NCBI GenBank assembly: GCA_017303415.1
Contig: JAFLBJ010000001.1
Location: 2,976,001 to 3,040,000, forward strand
Reading direction: 5' to 3'
Origin: Chitinophagales bacterium
GTDB lineage: Bacteria > Bacteroidota > Bacteroidia > Chitinophagales > Chitinophagaceae
Length of the DNA: 64,000 nt
A model generated the notes under the pieces. That model saw nothing but the letters and a program-made list of their open reading frames with translations, was not told where the DNA came from and ran no database searches. Within the stretch, counting starts at the first letter, position 1. Every line of letters starts with the position of its first letter. Made by a program: the position numbers and the translations under genes. Shown here one piece after another: positions 27,725 through 36,396 of the stretch.

Positions 27725-29875
27725 ATGAAGAAACTGCTTTTACCACTGGGAACACTTTTCTTCCTGGTGGCTTGTAATGACCAGGGACCAACGGCTTCCC
27801 TTGTTTCTTTTAAACCCATCGACGTGAAATATCCGGAAACAAAAAAAGACACAACCGTAATCGACAATTATTTTGGAACCGCTGTTGCTGACCCATATCG
27901 CTGGCTGGAGAATGATACCAGCGCTGAAACAGCCGCCTGGGTAAAGGCCCAAAATGAAGTTACCAATGGTTACCTCAACCAGATACCTTTCCGCGATGCC
28001 ATCCGGAAGCGCTATACCGAATTATTTAATTACGAGAAATTCTACAGCCCTTTCAAGGAAGGCGGATTTAATTATTATTACCTCAATTCCGGCTTGCAGA
28101 ATCATGCAGTTCTTTACCGTGAAAGTGAAGAAGGTAAGGAACGCGAAGTATTTCTGGACCCCAATACATTTTCTGCCGATGGTACTACTTCCCTGTCGGG
28201 CATCAGTTTTAGCAAGGATGGTTCGATGGCGGCCTATAACATTTCACAAGGTGGAAGCGACTGGCAGAAGCTTGTGGTTATGAATGCAAAGACCAAACAA
28301 CAAACAGGAGATACCCTTGAATTAAAATTTAGTGGCGCCAGTTGGAAAGGAAATGAAGGGTTCTATTATAGCACCTATCCAAAACCGGTTGATGGAAGTC
28401 TGCTTTCAGGCATGACCTCCAATCATAAATTATATTTCCATAAACTAGGCACACCACAAAGCGAAGACGTTATGGTGTTTGGTAGTGATACCAAGCCAAC
28501 CCGCTATATTTCCGGTGGTGTGAGTGAAGATCAGCGCTGGTTGTTTATCTATACTGCCAATGAAACATATGGCAACGGGCTTCTGGCCATGGATCTTACC
28601 AAACCAGGCTCTCCGGTCATTACCATTGTTGGTGACATGAAGAACTCCCATGGAGTGATCGACAACGACGACCAATACTTTTATATCCAAACGGATAAAG
28701 ATGCCCCGACCAGCCGGATCGTAGCAGCACCTATTGCCAACCCTGGCCCGGAAAACTGGAAAACCATCATCGAGGCCAAACCCGAAGTGCTGACAGCTTC
28801 CAGTGGTGGGGGTTATATTTTCTGCACCTATCTCAAAGACGCGATCAGCAAGGTTTCCCAGCATGATATGACAGGTAAACTGGTTCGTGAAGTGGAAATC
28901 CCAGGTATTGGTTCAGTGGTAGGTGGATTTAGCGCCAAAAAATCAGAGAAAGAACTTTATTTTGGATTTACTTCTTATACCACTCCCCTCACTATTTACA
29001 AATATGATATTGCCTCCGGCAAATCCACTCTTTATAAGAAATCGGCCCTGAAATTCAATCCGGATGACTACGAATCCAAACAGGTATTTTATAATTCCAA
29101 GGATGGGACGAAAATCCCCATGATCATTACCTACAAGAAAGGGACTAAAATGAATGGCAAGAACCCTTGTATGTTGTATGGATATGGCGGGTTCAGCGTA
29201 AGCCTGACACCTTATTTCAGTACCTCATCCATGATCCTGCTTGAAAATGGAGGAATCTATGCCGTTCCTAACCTGCGCGGTGGTGGAGAGTACGGAGAGG
29301 ATTGGCATAACGCGGGTATCAAAACAAAAAAACAAAATGTATTCGACGACTTTATAGCCGCCGCCAAATACCTGGTGGACAGCAATTATACCTCGCGCGA
29401 ACTACTGGCAATTGCCGGAGGAAGCAATGGTGGCTTGTTGGTAGGAGCTTGTATGACACAGCAACCTGGTATGTGCAAAGTGGCCTTCCCTGCGGTAGGT
29501 GTCATGGATATGTTGAGATATCACAAATTCACTGCCGGAGCCGGCTGGGCCTACGATTACGGAACTTCGGAAGACAGCAAGGAAATGTTTGATTATCTCC
29601 ATGGGTATTCACCGATCCAGAACCTCAGACCCGCATCTTATCCGGCCACCCTTGTCACTACAGCCGACCATGATGACCGCGTAGTGCCGGCCCACTCATT
29701 TAAATTCGCCGCCACCTTACAGGAAAACCACCATGGCGCCAATCCTGTCCTGATCCGTATTGAAACCAAGGCGGGTCACGGAGCCGGGAAAAGCACCCAA
29801 CAGGTCATAGAAGAAGAAACGGATAAGTGGAGTTTTATGTTTTATAATATTGGTTTGCAGCCGAAGTATGAGTAG
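27725..29875 (+). CDS. prolyl oligopeptidase-family serine peptidase (lipoprotein)
   Basis: 716 aa from the ATG at 27725; a lipobox (FFLVAC, Cys about 18) marks it as a lipoprotein, probably periplasm-facing. The frame extends 37 codons upstream into vanZ, but those codons lack a signal. The N-terminal beta-propeller starts after DPYRWLEN. The hydrolase domain has RGGGEYGEDWHNAG, the nucleophile Ser567 in GGSNGGLL, then DHDDRVVPAHS and AGHGAGKS carrying the Asp and His of the triad. It cleaves short peptides after proline. Confidence 0.93.
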   Translation: MKKLLLPLGTLFFLVACNDQGPTASLVSFKPIDVKYPETKKDTTVIDNYFGTAVADPYRWLENDTSAETAAWVKAQNEVTNGYLNQIPFRDAIRKRYTELFNYEKFYSPFKEGGFNYYYLNSGLQNHAVLYRESEEGKEREVFLDPNTFSADGTTSLSGISFSKDGSMAAYNISQGGSDWQKLVVMNAKTKQQTGDTLELKFSGASWKGNEGFYYSTYPKPVDGSLLSGMTSNHKLYFHKLGTPQSEDVMVFGSDTKPTRYISGGVSEDQRWLFIYTANETYGNGLLAMDLTKPGSPVITIVGDMKNSHGVIDNDDQYFYIQTDKDAPTSRIVAAPIANPGPENWKTIIEAKPEVLTASSGGGYIFCTYLKDAISKVSQHDMTGKLVREVEIPGIGSVVGGFSAKKSEKELYFGFTSYTTPLTIYKYDIASGKSTLYKKSALKFNPDDYESKQVFYNSKDGTKIPMIITYKKGTKMNGKNPCMLYGYGGFSVSLTPYFSTSSMILLENGGIYAVPNLRGGGEYGEDWHNAGIKTKKQNVFDDFIAAAKYLVDSNYTSRELLAIAGGSNGGLLVGACMTQQPGMCKVAFPAVGVMDMLRYHKFTAGAGWAYDYGTSEDSKEMFDYLHGYSPIQNLRPASYPATLVTTADHDDRVVPAHSFKFAATLQENHHGANPVLIRIETKAGHGAGKSTQQVIEEETDKWSFMFYNIGLQPKYE

Positions 29876-30200
29876 TGGGGGGGGGGATGGTGGATGTTGG
29901 ATGACAGATGACAGATGACGGATGACTGATGACTGATGACAGAGTTGCCTGAAGATCTAAATCTCCAGCTAGAGGTCGGTCATCAGTCATCCGTCATCTG
30001 TCATCTGAACTCCAACATCCAACCTCCGTCATCCGTCATCTGTCATCCGTCATCCGTCCTCTAAGCCCCCTTGTAGTATATCCTCCACACAGCCCCAAAA
30101 AATATTTACAGATAAAGGACATCCATCTCTATTTTTCCAGATGGGGTACAGGCTTTTCTTTGTATAGCAAACGAAAACGAGCAACGATTAGCCTTATCCT
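29876..30200. other. 325-nt intergenic region
   Basis: It is occupied by the GATGACN heptamer element (29885-30062). The remaining 140 nt has no ORF; near 30134 there is a TATTTTTC that is one base off the -7 consensus and could serve the downstream gene. Confidence 0.6.
29885..30062. repeat. heptamer hairpin element, GATGACN class
   Basis: Left array 29885-29940: eight units in register (ggatggt, ggatgtt, ggatgac, agatgac twice, ggatgac, tgatgac twice). Right array 29979-30062: twelve inverted units (gtcatca, gtcatcc, gtcatct, and aacatcc types). The same words recur at 39696-39849. It starts 10 nt after the peptidase stop. Confidence 0.9.
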
Positions 30201-30680
30201 ATGAACAATACCTATGTCCTAAATCCTGATCCGTTTTTTATGCAAGACCCTATGAACAAAGATCGTCGGGTGGGTGATCATCCTGCTGGTTCGCTAAAAA
30301 CCATGGTTGATCACCTGCTCAATGCGGTCTTACCGGAGAGTGTCAGACAGTCTACCTTAATCATCAATGATATTGAGAAAAGGGTTGATTGCCAGATTAG
30401 TGAGAAAATGTTAACCTTGGTATTGGGCAATATTCTGAATGAGATTGTAAAAAATACCCACAATGGATGCATCCGTATCAAAGCGAGTCCGGATGGGGAG
30501 ACCTTCTCCTTTGGGGTTGACCAAGGCAATTTCCAATTTACCCCCACCTTTTATTATTTCATTGAAACCATCCAGGTCATAGCCAGTCATCTGGGCAAAG
30601 ATTTCCAGATCGGTGTCGAAAAGGGCCCCCGTTTCTTATTACGAATCGGCTTTAGTCATATTGGTCAAAAAGTAGCGTGA
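30201..30680 (+). CDS. hypothetical protein with degenerate histidine-kinase-like ATPase domain
   Basis: 159 aa, soluble. ISEKMLTLVLGNILNEIVKN followed by THNGCIRIKA resembles the N-box region of HATPase_c domains, and the closing FQIGVEKGPRFLLRIGF resembles the last strands. The Asp of the G1 box (DxGxG) is not evident, and no dimerisation or phospho-acceptor helix precedes it. It is most likely a non-catalytic or strongly diverged ATPase-fold protein. This assignment is tentative. The SET gene follows 26 nt downstream. Confidence 0.5.
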   Translation: MNNTYVLNPDPFFMQDPMNKDRRVGDHPAGSLKTMVDHLLNAVLPESVRQSTLIINDIEKRVDCQISEKMLTLVLGNILNEIVKNTHNGCIRIKASPDGETFSFGVDQGNFQFTPTFYYFIETIQVIASHLGKDFQIGVEKGPRFLLRIGFSHIGQKVA

Positions 30681-30706
30681 AATAAGCGAAACCACTATCT
30701 TGTGGC

Positions 30707-31117
30707 ATGACCAAAGAGGAACTGCTCAACGAATTACAAAACCACACATGGATCGCCATACGCCCCTCTCCTGTTGAGGGAATTGGCGTTTTTGCCCTGC
30801 GTGATATTCCGGCAGGAACAAGGGGGTTGTTTTCCAAGGGCGTTGGCGAATGGATTCCTGTTTCCAGAAAGGAAGTGGCCTCTCTGCCCAACCATGCACG
30901 CGCCCTTATTGAAAATTACTGCTTGTACGATGAAGAGAATTACTTCATCGCTGATTATGGTTTTAAGGTCATGGACCTGGTCAATTACCTGAATCATTCT
31001 GAAACCCCCAATCTGATTTCCATCCGGGATGGGGAAGACTTTGAAACCACCCGGCTTATCCTTTCCGGGGAGGAGCTTTTTATTGATTATGGCAGTATCG
31101 TGGACAGTCAGGAATAG
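30707..31117 (+). CDS. SET-domain protein
   Basis: 136 aa, essentially a bare SET fold. The SAM-binding start VEGIGVFALRDIPAGT (residues 23-38), NYLNHSETPNLIS (about 93-105) and GEELFIDYG (about 123-131) match SET motifs I, III and IV. SET enzymes methylate lysines; stand-alone bacterial ones are rare and their targets here are unknown. A weak -7-like TATCTTGT ends 3 nt before the ATG. Confidence 0.82.
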   Translation: MTKEELLNELQNHTWIAIRPSPVEGIGVFALRDIPAGTRGLFSKGVGEWIPVSRKEVASLPNHARALIENYCLYDEENYFIADYGFKVMDLVNYLNHSETPNLISIRDGEDFETTRLILSGEELFIDYGSIVDSQE

Positions 31118-31239
31118 CTTTCCCTTAACACATCCTTTTGTTAATGTGCATTTATTGAGCAACTTTTAAGAAAATGCGGAACTCTTTTGGATAGAGAACA
31201 GTTGTTAGGTTCTCATTTAATTATTCAAAACTGTCGCGC

Positions 31240-32601
31240 ATGAAAAAGCTACTACACTTGTACCGCCCACTCACCTTGGCTGCTTTTCTTCTGGCTCTGC
31301 TGCCTTCGTTGAATACGATGGCCCAGCGGGAGTTTGATGAGGAAGTAACCCTTCAAACCTTTTATGACGAACTGGAGCCTTATGGGCAATGGGTGGACGA
31401 TCCCGAATACGGATATGTATGGGTCCCCGATGTGGAAGACCCCGATTTCCGTCCTTATAGTACCAATGGCCATTGGGTGATGACCGAGTACGGTAACACC
31501 TGGGTTTCCGATTACGACTGGGGATGGGCCCCCTTCCACTATGGGCGTTGGGCCTTTACTGATTACTATGGTTGGATCTGGATACCAGATACCGAATGGG
31601 GTCCTGCATGGGTAAACTGGCGAAGCAATGATGAATACTATGGCTGGGCTCCCCTTGGCCCTGATGTAACCGTGGATGCCGCCATTGCACCAGATTATTA
31701 TGCGCCCGATCCGTGGTGGACATTTGTACCGCGTACCTATATCTATCATGATCGCTGGTATGATTATTACGTCCCCTACTACCGCAACCGGTCCTATATA
31801 ACCGCCACCATCATCATTGGTAATACCTACCGATATGATAACCGTCGCTATCTCTGTGGACCGGATATATATGATCTTCGTCGGGGTGGGATCAATGTGA
31901 ACATCTTTAGCATTACCAACATCAACCGACCAGGTCGTACCATTATACGTAACAACTATGTAAATATTTATCGCCCGCGATTTAATAACAACCGGGGTGA
32001 TTACAGACCGGGACGCCTGGTATCAAGGGATAATTTCCACCGCGACCGTCGGGATTTTGTACGGGGCGGGAACTACGACAGAAACCGCAGATATTCCGGA
32101 AACGCAAATGGCATCCGTGGAAGACAACCCGGTGGTCAGATCCGGAATGGGAATAATAACCGGCCCCCCATGGCGGAACGACGTTTCAATGGAAACAGCA
32201 ACCGCAGACCTGAGATCCGTGGCAATGAGCGCCCTTCCAATGAAAGACGCATGAACGGAAATGTGGAAAGGAGACCCAATAATCCCGGCAACAATAATGG
32301 ACGCCAATTTCGGACACCCGAAAACCGGGGTTCTAATCCGGGTAACCGAACCGGTGCAGGTTCTGAAAACCGTCGGTTCAATAGCAATTCGGGCAACAGA
32401 CCCCCGCAACGCGAATACAGAGGCCCCTCCACATCTCGTGGAAACGGAGCAGGTAATAGTGGAAACAGCCGAGTAAATACCCGGCCATCCGGTGGCGGAT
32501 CCAACCGGGAAATAAACCGTGGCGGCAGCAACCGGGGAGGCGAAAGCCGATCTGGCTCTGGCAACGGTAACAATAATAACCGGGGACGCCGGGGCGGTTG
32601 A
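31240..32601 (+). CDS. secreted DUF6600 protein with long Asn/Arg/Gly-rich tail
   Basis: 453 aa with a Sec signal peptide (about 1-29, ending NTMAQ). Residues 35-230 have Trp/Tyr/Asp-rich repeats (GYVWVPDV; GRWAFTDYYGWIWIPDTEWG; YYGWAPLG), the DUF6600 pattern. Residues 240-453 are low-complexity Asn/Arg/Gly/Pro, strongly basic and predicted disordered. DUF6600 has no known function; location is probably periplasm or surface. An octamer hairpin element starts 11 nt after the stop. Confidence 0.8.
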   Translation: MKKLLHLYRPLTLAAFLLALLPSLNTMAQREFDEEVTLQTFYDELEPYGQWVDDPEYGYVWVPDVEDPDFRPYSTNGHWVMTEYGNTWVSDYDWGWAPFHYGRWAFTDYYGWIWIPDTEWGPAWVNWRSNDEYYGWAPLGPDVTVDAAIAPDYYAPDPWWTFVPRTYIYHDRWYDYYVPYYRNRSYITATIIIGNTYRYDNRRYLCGPDIYDLRRGGINVNIFSITNINRPGRTIIRNNYVNIYRPRFNNNRGDYRPGRLVSRDNFHRDRRDFVRGGNYDRNRRYSGNANGIRGRQPGGQIRNGNNNRPPMAERRFNGNSNRRPEIRGNERPSNERRMNGNVERRPNNPGNNNGRQFRTPENRGSNPGNRTGAGSENRRFNSNSGNRPPQREYRGPSTSRGNGAGNSGNSRVNTRPSGGGSNREINRGGSNRGGESRSGSGNGNNNNRGRRGG

Positions 32602-32612
32602 TAAAGTGATCG

Positions 32613-32708
32613 GAGAATTTGAGAATTTGGGAATCTGGGAATTTGAAGATGTGTAAATTTGGGTATGTATACATCCTCTCATTTCCAGATTCTCAAATTT
32701 TCAAATTA
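32613..32708. repeat. octamer hairpin element, GAGAATTT
   Basis: Exactly twelve 8-nt units in register: gagaattt twice, gggaatct, gggaattt, gaagatgt, gtaaattt, gggtatgt, atacatcc, tctcattt, ccagattc, tcaaattt, tcaaatta. The last five mirror the first ones. The period is 8, not 7. Confidence 0.85.
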
Positions 32709-32713
32709 ACCCT

Positions 32714-33562
32714 TTGCCCTACCCAACCATTATCAACTTTTGTCCTACCGGAATGGTACCCACCAGGGACCATTCTCCATTTGTCCCTTTAAGCCCATCA
32801 GAGATCATCGAAGAAGTGCATGAGGCATTTGACCTGGGCATCACCCTGGTCCATCTGCACGCCCGTGACGAAACAGGAGCCCCTACCCCATCGCAAAAAG
32901 TTTATTCCACCATTATTGAAGGGGTGCGAAAACATTGTCCGGGTTTATTGATCTGTGCCAGTACCTCCGGGCGTACACATCCTTCCTTTGAAGACCGGTC
33001 AGCGGTTATCGAATTACGCCCCGATCTCTGTTCCCTTACCCTGGGTTCACTCAATTTTCTACACGAGGCCTCACTGAATCCCCCGGATATGATCATGGCG
33101 CTCGCAGAAAAAATGAGTCAGTACGGTGTACATCCCGAACTCGAATGTTTTGATATGGGTATGATCCATTTTGGTAAACACCTCATCAAGAAAGGTCTGT
33201 TAACAGGGCCCTTTTACTGGAACCTGTTGTTTGGAAATACGGCAGGCTGGCAGGTCAGCCTAACGGAGATGGGAATTGCCGCCAATGAATTGATGGGTGA
33301 TGAACATCTTTTTGCTTTTGCCGGTATTGGAAAGGATCAGCTCACAGCTAATGCCATTGCGATCGCCAAAGGCTGGGGTGTACGTGTGGGATTGGAAGAC
33401 AATCTTTGGTGGGATGCTGCCAAAACGCGTAAAGCGGATAACCTCTCTTTATTACGTCGCATTCACTCCCTGATGGAGATCCATGACCGTCCGCTCATGA
33501 CTTCTTCCTCGATGGGTAAACTCGGATTCTACAATGCGCAACACATTCCTGCTGGGATATAG
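32714..33562 (+). CDS. BKACE (3-keto-5-aminohexanoate cleavage) family enzyme
   Basis: 282 aa. BKACE enzymes condense a beta-keto acid with acetyl-CoA, using a zinc ion. NFCPTGMVPTRDHSPFVPLS starts the TIM barrel; the zinc motif is VHLHARD (about residues 45-51); ICASTSGR, the Glu in PELECFDMGM and the final GLEDN also fit. The substrate class cannot be read. The start is TTG (32714). Its last 29 nt overlap the acetyltransferase gene, so the two are coupled; no lysine-fermentation genes are nearby. Confidence 0.85.
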   Translation: MPYPTIINFCPTGMVPTRDHSPFVPLSPSEIIEEVHEAFDLGITLVHLHARDETGAPTPSQKVYSTIIEGVRKHCPGLLICASTSGRTHPSFEDRSAVIELRPDLCSLTLGSLNFLHEASLNPPDMIMALAEKMSQYGVHPELECFDMGMIHFGKHLIKKGLLTGPFYWNLLFGNTAGWQVSLTEMGIAANELMGDEHLFAFAGIGKDQLTANAIAIAKGWGVRVGLEDNLWWDAAKTRKADNLSLLRRIHSLMEIHDRPLMTSSSMGKLGFYNAQHIPAGI

Positions 33563-34199
33563 TGAGGCCATGATCGCCATGGTACTGGAAACCCGAAAGG
33601 CCCAAGGGTTATCCGGAAAAGTATTCATCATCCTTAACCAGGATATCGAAGAAAAATATCCCTATCTCCCATCTGGTGTACAGGTAGAGAAAATAGCGGC
33701 TCCTGACTGGAAGATACCTTCCAATGAATTTGACCTCCATTTTGGCGTGGGCAAAACCGCTACCAAAAAATTGATCTATGCTGCTTTTGAAAAATCACAT
33801 GGCCTGGAGAAAAGCATGTTCACCAACCTGGTTCATCCTTCCCTGGTTATCGCTTCATCCGTGAAACTTTCCACTGGTATTTATGGAGAACCCGCCTCGG
33901 TGCTTTCTCCCTTTGCTGAAGTCGGATTTGGCGTAACCATCAACAGAGGTGTTACCATTGGGCACCATACCGTAATCGGCGATTTTGTTTCCATCAATCC
34001 AGGCACCCATATTGCGGGACATTGTCATATTGGAAACGATGTACTGATCGGAATGGGTACAAGTGTATTTGATCATGTGAGTATTGGAGAAGGTTCCGTG
34101 ATCGGTGGGGGAAGTGTGGTGACCAAAGACATACCCGCTGGTGTACTTGCGTATGGACAGCCCTGTAAAGTTATCCGCTCACTTCATGACCCCGTCTGA
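33534..34199 (+). CDS. NeuD/PglD-type sugar O- or N-acyltransferase
   Basis: 221 aa. The N-terminal part is a diverged Rossmann-like domain (FLLGYSEAMIAMVLET). From about residue 115 left-handed beta-helix hexapeptides appear: GFGVTINRGVTIGHHTVIGD, IAGHCHIGNDVLIGMGT, VSIGEGSVIGGGSVVTKDIP. The catalytic His is probably in TIGHHTVIG. It would acetylate an amino- or keto-sugar in surface-polysaccharide synthesis. It overlaps BKACE upstream by 29 nt and the GT2 gene downstream by about 14 nt. Confidence 0.85.
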   Translation: MRNTFLLGYSEAMIAMVLETRKAQGLSGKVFIILNQDIEEKYPYLPSGVQVEKIAAPDWKIPSNEFDLHFGVGKTATKKLIYAAFEKSHGLEKSMFTNLVHPSLVIASSVKLSTGIYGEPASVLSPFAEVGFGVTINRGVTIGHHTVIGDFVSINPGTHIAGHCHIGNDVLIGMGTSVFDHVSIGEGSVIGGGSVVTKDIPAGVLAYGQPCKVIRSLHDPV

Positions 34200-35145
34200 T
34201 ACCAACATGCTGGTTTCTGTCTGTCTCCAAACCTACCAACAGTCGGCATTTATTCGCCAGGCCATTGAGTCGGTATTGGCGCAGGAAACTGATTTTCCAT
34301 TCGAGATCCTGATCGGGGAAGATGATTCTACAGATGGCACCCGGGAAATCTGCCAGGAATACGCGCAGCGATTTCCAGGGAGGATTCGGCTTTTTCTACG
34401 ACATGAACATGAAAAGATCTACATAAATGGGGTAAAAACCGGACGGTTCAATTTTCTTTCCAACCTCCAGGCAGCCCGGGGTAAATACATTGCCTTGCTG
34501 GATGGGGATGATTATTGGCCCGATACCCGAAAATTGCAAAAGCAGGTGGATGCGCTGGAAAAAGATCCTTCTTTTTCGATTTGTTTTTCACAGGTAGAGA
34601 TCGAACAGGATGGTGTGACAAGGCCATACAAGGCTGTGCGCGGGACAAAGCATATTTTCACCATCACCGACCTGGCCCTGAATTGTTTTATTCAGACATG
34701 TGCCATACTGTTTCGTAATCCGGGTTTTAGCCAGGTACCGATCCATTTTTATGAAACCCCTGTATTGGATTATGCCCTTTATCTCTACCTCGCCTCCAAA
34801 GGGAAAATCTTATATTTGAAAGAGGCCAAAGCCGTATATCGCTTTCATGCGCAAGGGTTTTGGACGCTCACTCAAAAAGAAGAACAGGTAAGAAAACTTT
34901 GGCTTTTTCTGGACCGGGTCATTCCTGAATATAGTGGATACGTTCAAGAAGCCCTGGTCATGCAACGCCGCAGGTTGATTCGCACGTTGGTAAAACGACA
35001 TATACGGTTGGGTGAAAAACAAAAACTGGCGGCCCTGTTGAAGGAAATTGAACAACGCAGTCCAAAGGATTACCCATCCACTCCCTATCTCATGATAAAC
35101 CGGATTCGATATCAGGTAAAAGGTCTTTTTAAAAAGTCAAGCTAA
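34186..35145 (+). CDS. GT2 family glycosyltransferase
   Basis: 319 aa if started at the ATG at 34186 (overlapping the previous stop by 14 nt); an ATG at 34207 is the alternative. The GT-A fold has VSVCLQTYQQSAFIRQAIES, the UDP-binding IGEDDSTDGT and the DxD-like LLDGDDYW. It adds a sugar to a growing surface glycan. There are no transmembrane helices. The aminotransferase gene starts 11 nt downstream. Confidence 0.87.
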   Translation: MTPSDTNMLVSVCLQTYQQSAFIRQAIESVLAQETDFPFEILIGEDDSTDGTREICQEYAQRFPGRIRLFLRHEHEKIYINGVKTGRFNFLSNLQAARGKYIALLDGDDYWPDTRKLQKQVDALEKDPSFSICFSQVEIEQDGVTRPYKAVRGTKHIFTITDLALNCFIQTCAILFRNPGFSQVPIHFYETPVLDYALYLYLASKGKILYLKEAKAVYRFHAQGFWTLTQKEEQVRKLWLFLDRVIPEYSGYVQEALVMQRRRLIRTLVKRHIRLGEKQKLAALLKEIEQRSPKDYPSTPYLMINRIRYQVKGLFKKSS

Positions 35146-35156
35146 TATTATTGCTG

Positions 35157-35792
35157 ATGAGATACCAGATGCATCACAACCCCTATAAGGTGGTGAACAT
35201 GTTTGAAGAGGAAATGGCCAGGTACACCGGTGCACCTTATGCAGTAGCGGTAGACTCCTGTACCAATGCGCTCTTTCTATGCTGTAAATGGTTTGGGGTA
35301 AAAACTGTAACCATTCCCGCGCATACCTATCTATCCGTTCCACAATCCATTCAACATGCAGGTGGGGAAGTGCGCCTGGAAGACATAGCCTGGTCAGGAA
35401 CCTACCAGCTCAAGCCCTATCCGATTTATGATTCCGCCTTACGTCTAACCTCCGGGATGTACAGCCCCGGACGGTTTATCTGCCTGTCCTTTCATTACAA
35501 AAAACACCTGCCCATTGGCAAAGGGGGTATGATCCTGACCGATGATCTCCAGGCCGTGGAATGGCTGCGCAGGGCCCGTTATGAGGGACGAGGGGCCCAG
35601 TCTTATGCCCAGGACCAGGTACCCTTTCCTGGCTGGAATATGTATATGACCCCGGCGGAGGCGGCAACAGGTCTGTCATTAATGCATAACTTATTGATTC
35701 ATAACAAAGATCTTGTAGAGGAGCCGGGGTATCGCCACTTGTCCGAATTTGGGTTCATGCAGGCAACCCTGGCCGCTGACACAACGATTTGA
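35157..35792 (+). CDS. short DegT/DnrJ/EryC1-type aminotransferase-like protein
   Basis: 211 aa from the ATG at 35157. Normal DegT sugar aminotransferases have about 370 aa; this has the PLP domain (YAVAVDSCTNALFLC; IPAHTYLSVPQSIQHAGG; CLSFHYKKHLPIGKGGMILT with the likely PLP lysine) and stops after GWNMYMTPAEAATGLSLM. I recall a short subfamily of this length in Bacteroidota polysaccharide loci, so it may be intact and not a fragment. It would make an amino sugar that the NeuD-type enzyme could acylate. Confidence 0.7.
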   Translation: MRYQMHHNPYKVVNMFEEEMARYTGAPYAVAVDSCTNALFLCCKWFGVKTVTIPAHTYLSVPQSIQHAGGEVRLEDIAWSGTYQLKPYPIYDSALRLTSGMYSPGRFICLSFHYKKHLPIGKGGMILTDDLQAVEWLRRARYEGRGAQSYAQDQVPFPGWNMYMTPAEAATGLSLMHNLLIHNKDLVEEPGYRHLSEFGFMQATLAADTTI

Positions 35793-35811
35793 TTTCTGTA
35801 AAACAACCACT

Positions 35812-36396
35812 TTGCTGTCTGCACATGATCTGCTCCTACACATTGAAGGATGTGTAAAAAACAGCAGGGAGAGCCAAAAAATCATTTATAGCTCTTTCTA
35901 TGGCTATGCCATGGCCATATGTGACCGCTATGTCAACAACCAGGACGATGCCCTGGAGATCATGAATGATGGTTTTTTGAAAGTGTTTATGGAGATCGGA
36001 CGTTTCAAACCTGCCTTTGAAGATGTGAATAGTTCATTCAAAGGCTGGCTTCGCAAGATCATGGTATATACTTCAATCGACCATTTCCGGAGAAACAAGA
36101 AACACCGGATCCTGACGGAGATTGAACCGATCGTTTATCAGTTGCCGGCCTGGACAGAAACCGCCCTTGACCATATCTCCTACGATGAGATCATTCGGTC
36201 GATACAATTTCTTTCCCCGGCCTACCGGACCGTACTAAACCTGTTCATCGTTGAAGGATTTAGTCATGAGGAGATCTCCCGGCAATTGGGCATTTCCATC
36301 GGAACCTCCAAGTCCAACCTGGCCAAGGCAAGAAAGCAATTACAGAAGATTCTTTTAAATGAAAATAAAATAGAGGAAAATAAAAATGCTGTCTGA
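35812..36396 (+). CDS. ECF RNA polymerase sigma factor
   Basis: About 194 aa from a TTG at 35812; the frame is open back to 35749, inside the aminotransferase gene, and no ATG is available. Sigma2 is seen in YGYAMAICDRYVNNQDDALE and IMNDGFLKVF, sigma4 in SPAYRTVLNLFIVEGFSHEE and ISRQLGISIGTSKSNLAKAR. It probably directs a small regulon. Its 3' end overlaps the next gene (36386) by 11 nt, suggesting coupling with that gene as regulator. Confidence 0.85.
   Translation: MLSAHDLLLHIEGCVKNSRESQKIIYSSFYGYAMAICDRYVNNQDDALEIMNDGFLKVFMEIGRFKPAFEDVNSSFKGWLRKIMVYTSIDHFRRNKKHRILTEIEPIVYQLPAWTETALDHISYDEIIRSIQFLSPAYRTVLNLFIVEGFSHEEISRQLGISIGTSKSNLAKARKQLQKILLNENKIEENKNAV

Noticed and set aside
35157-35792. 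DegT aminotransferase as a truncated pseudogene
   Set aside because: There is no frameshift remnant downstream, and similar short proteins are remembered from other polysaccharide loci; kept as an intact short form with doubt.
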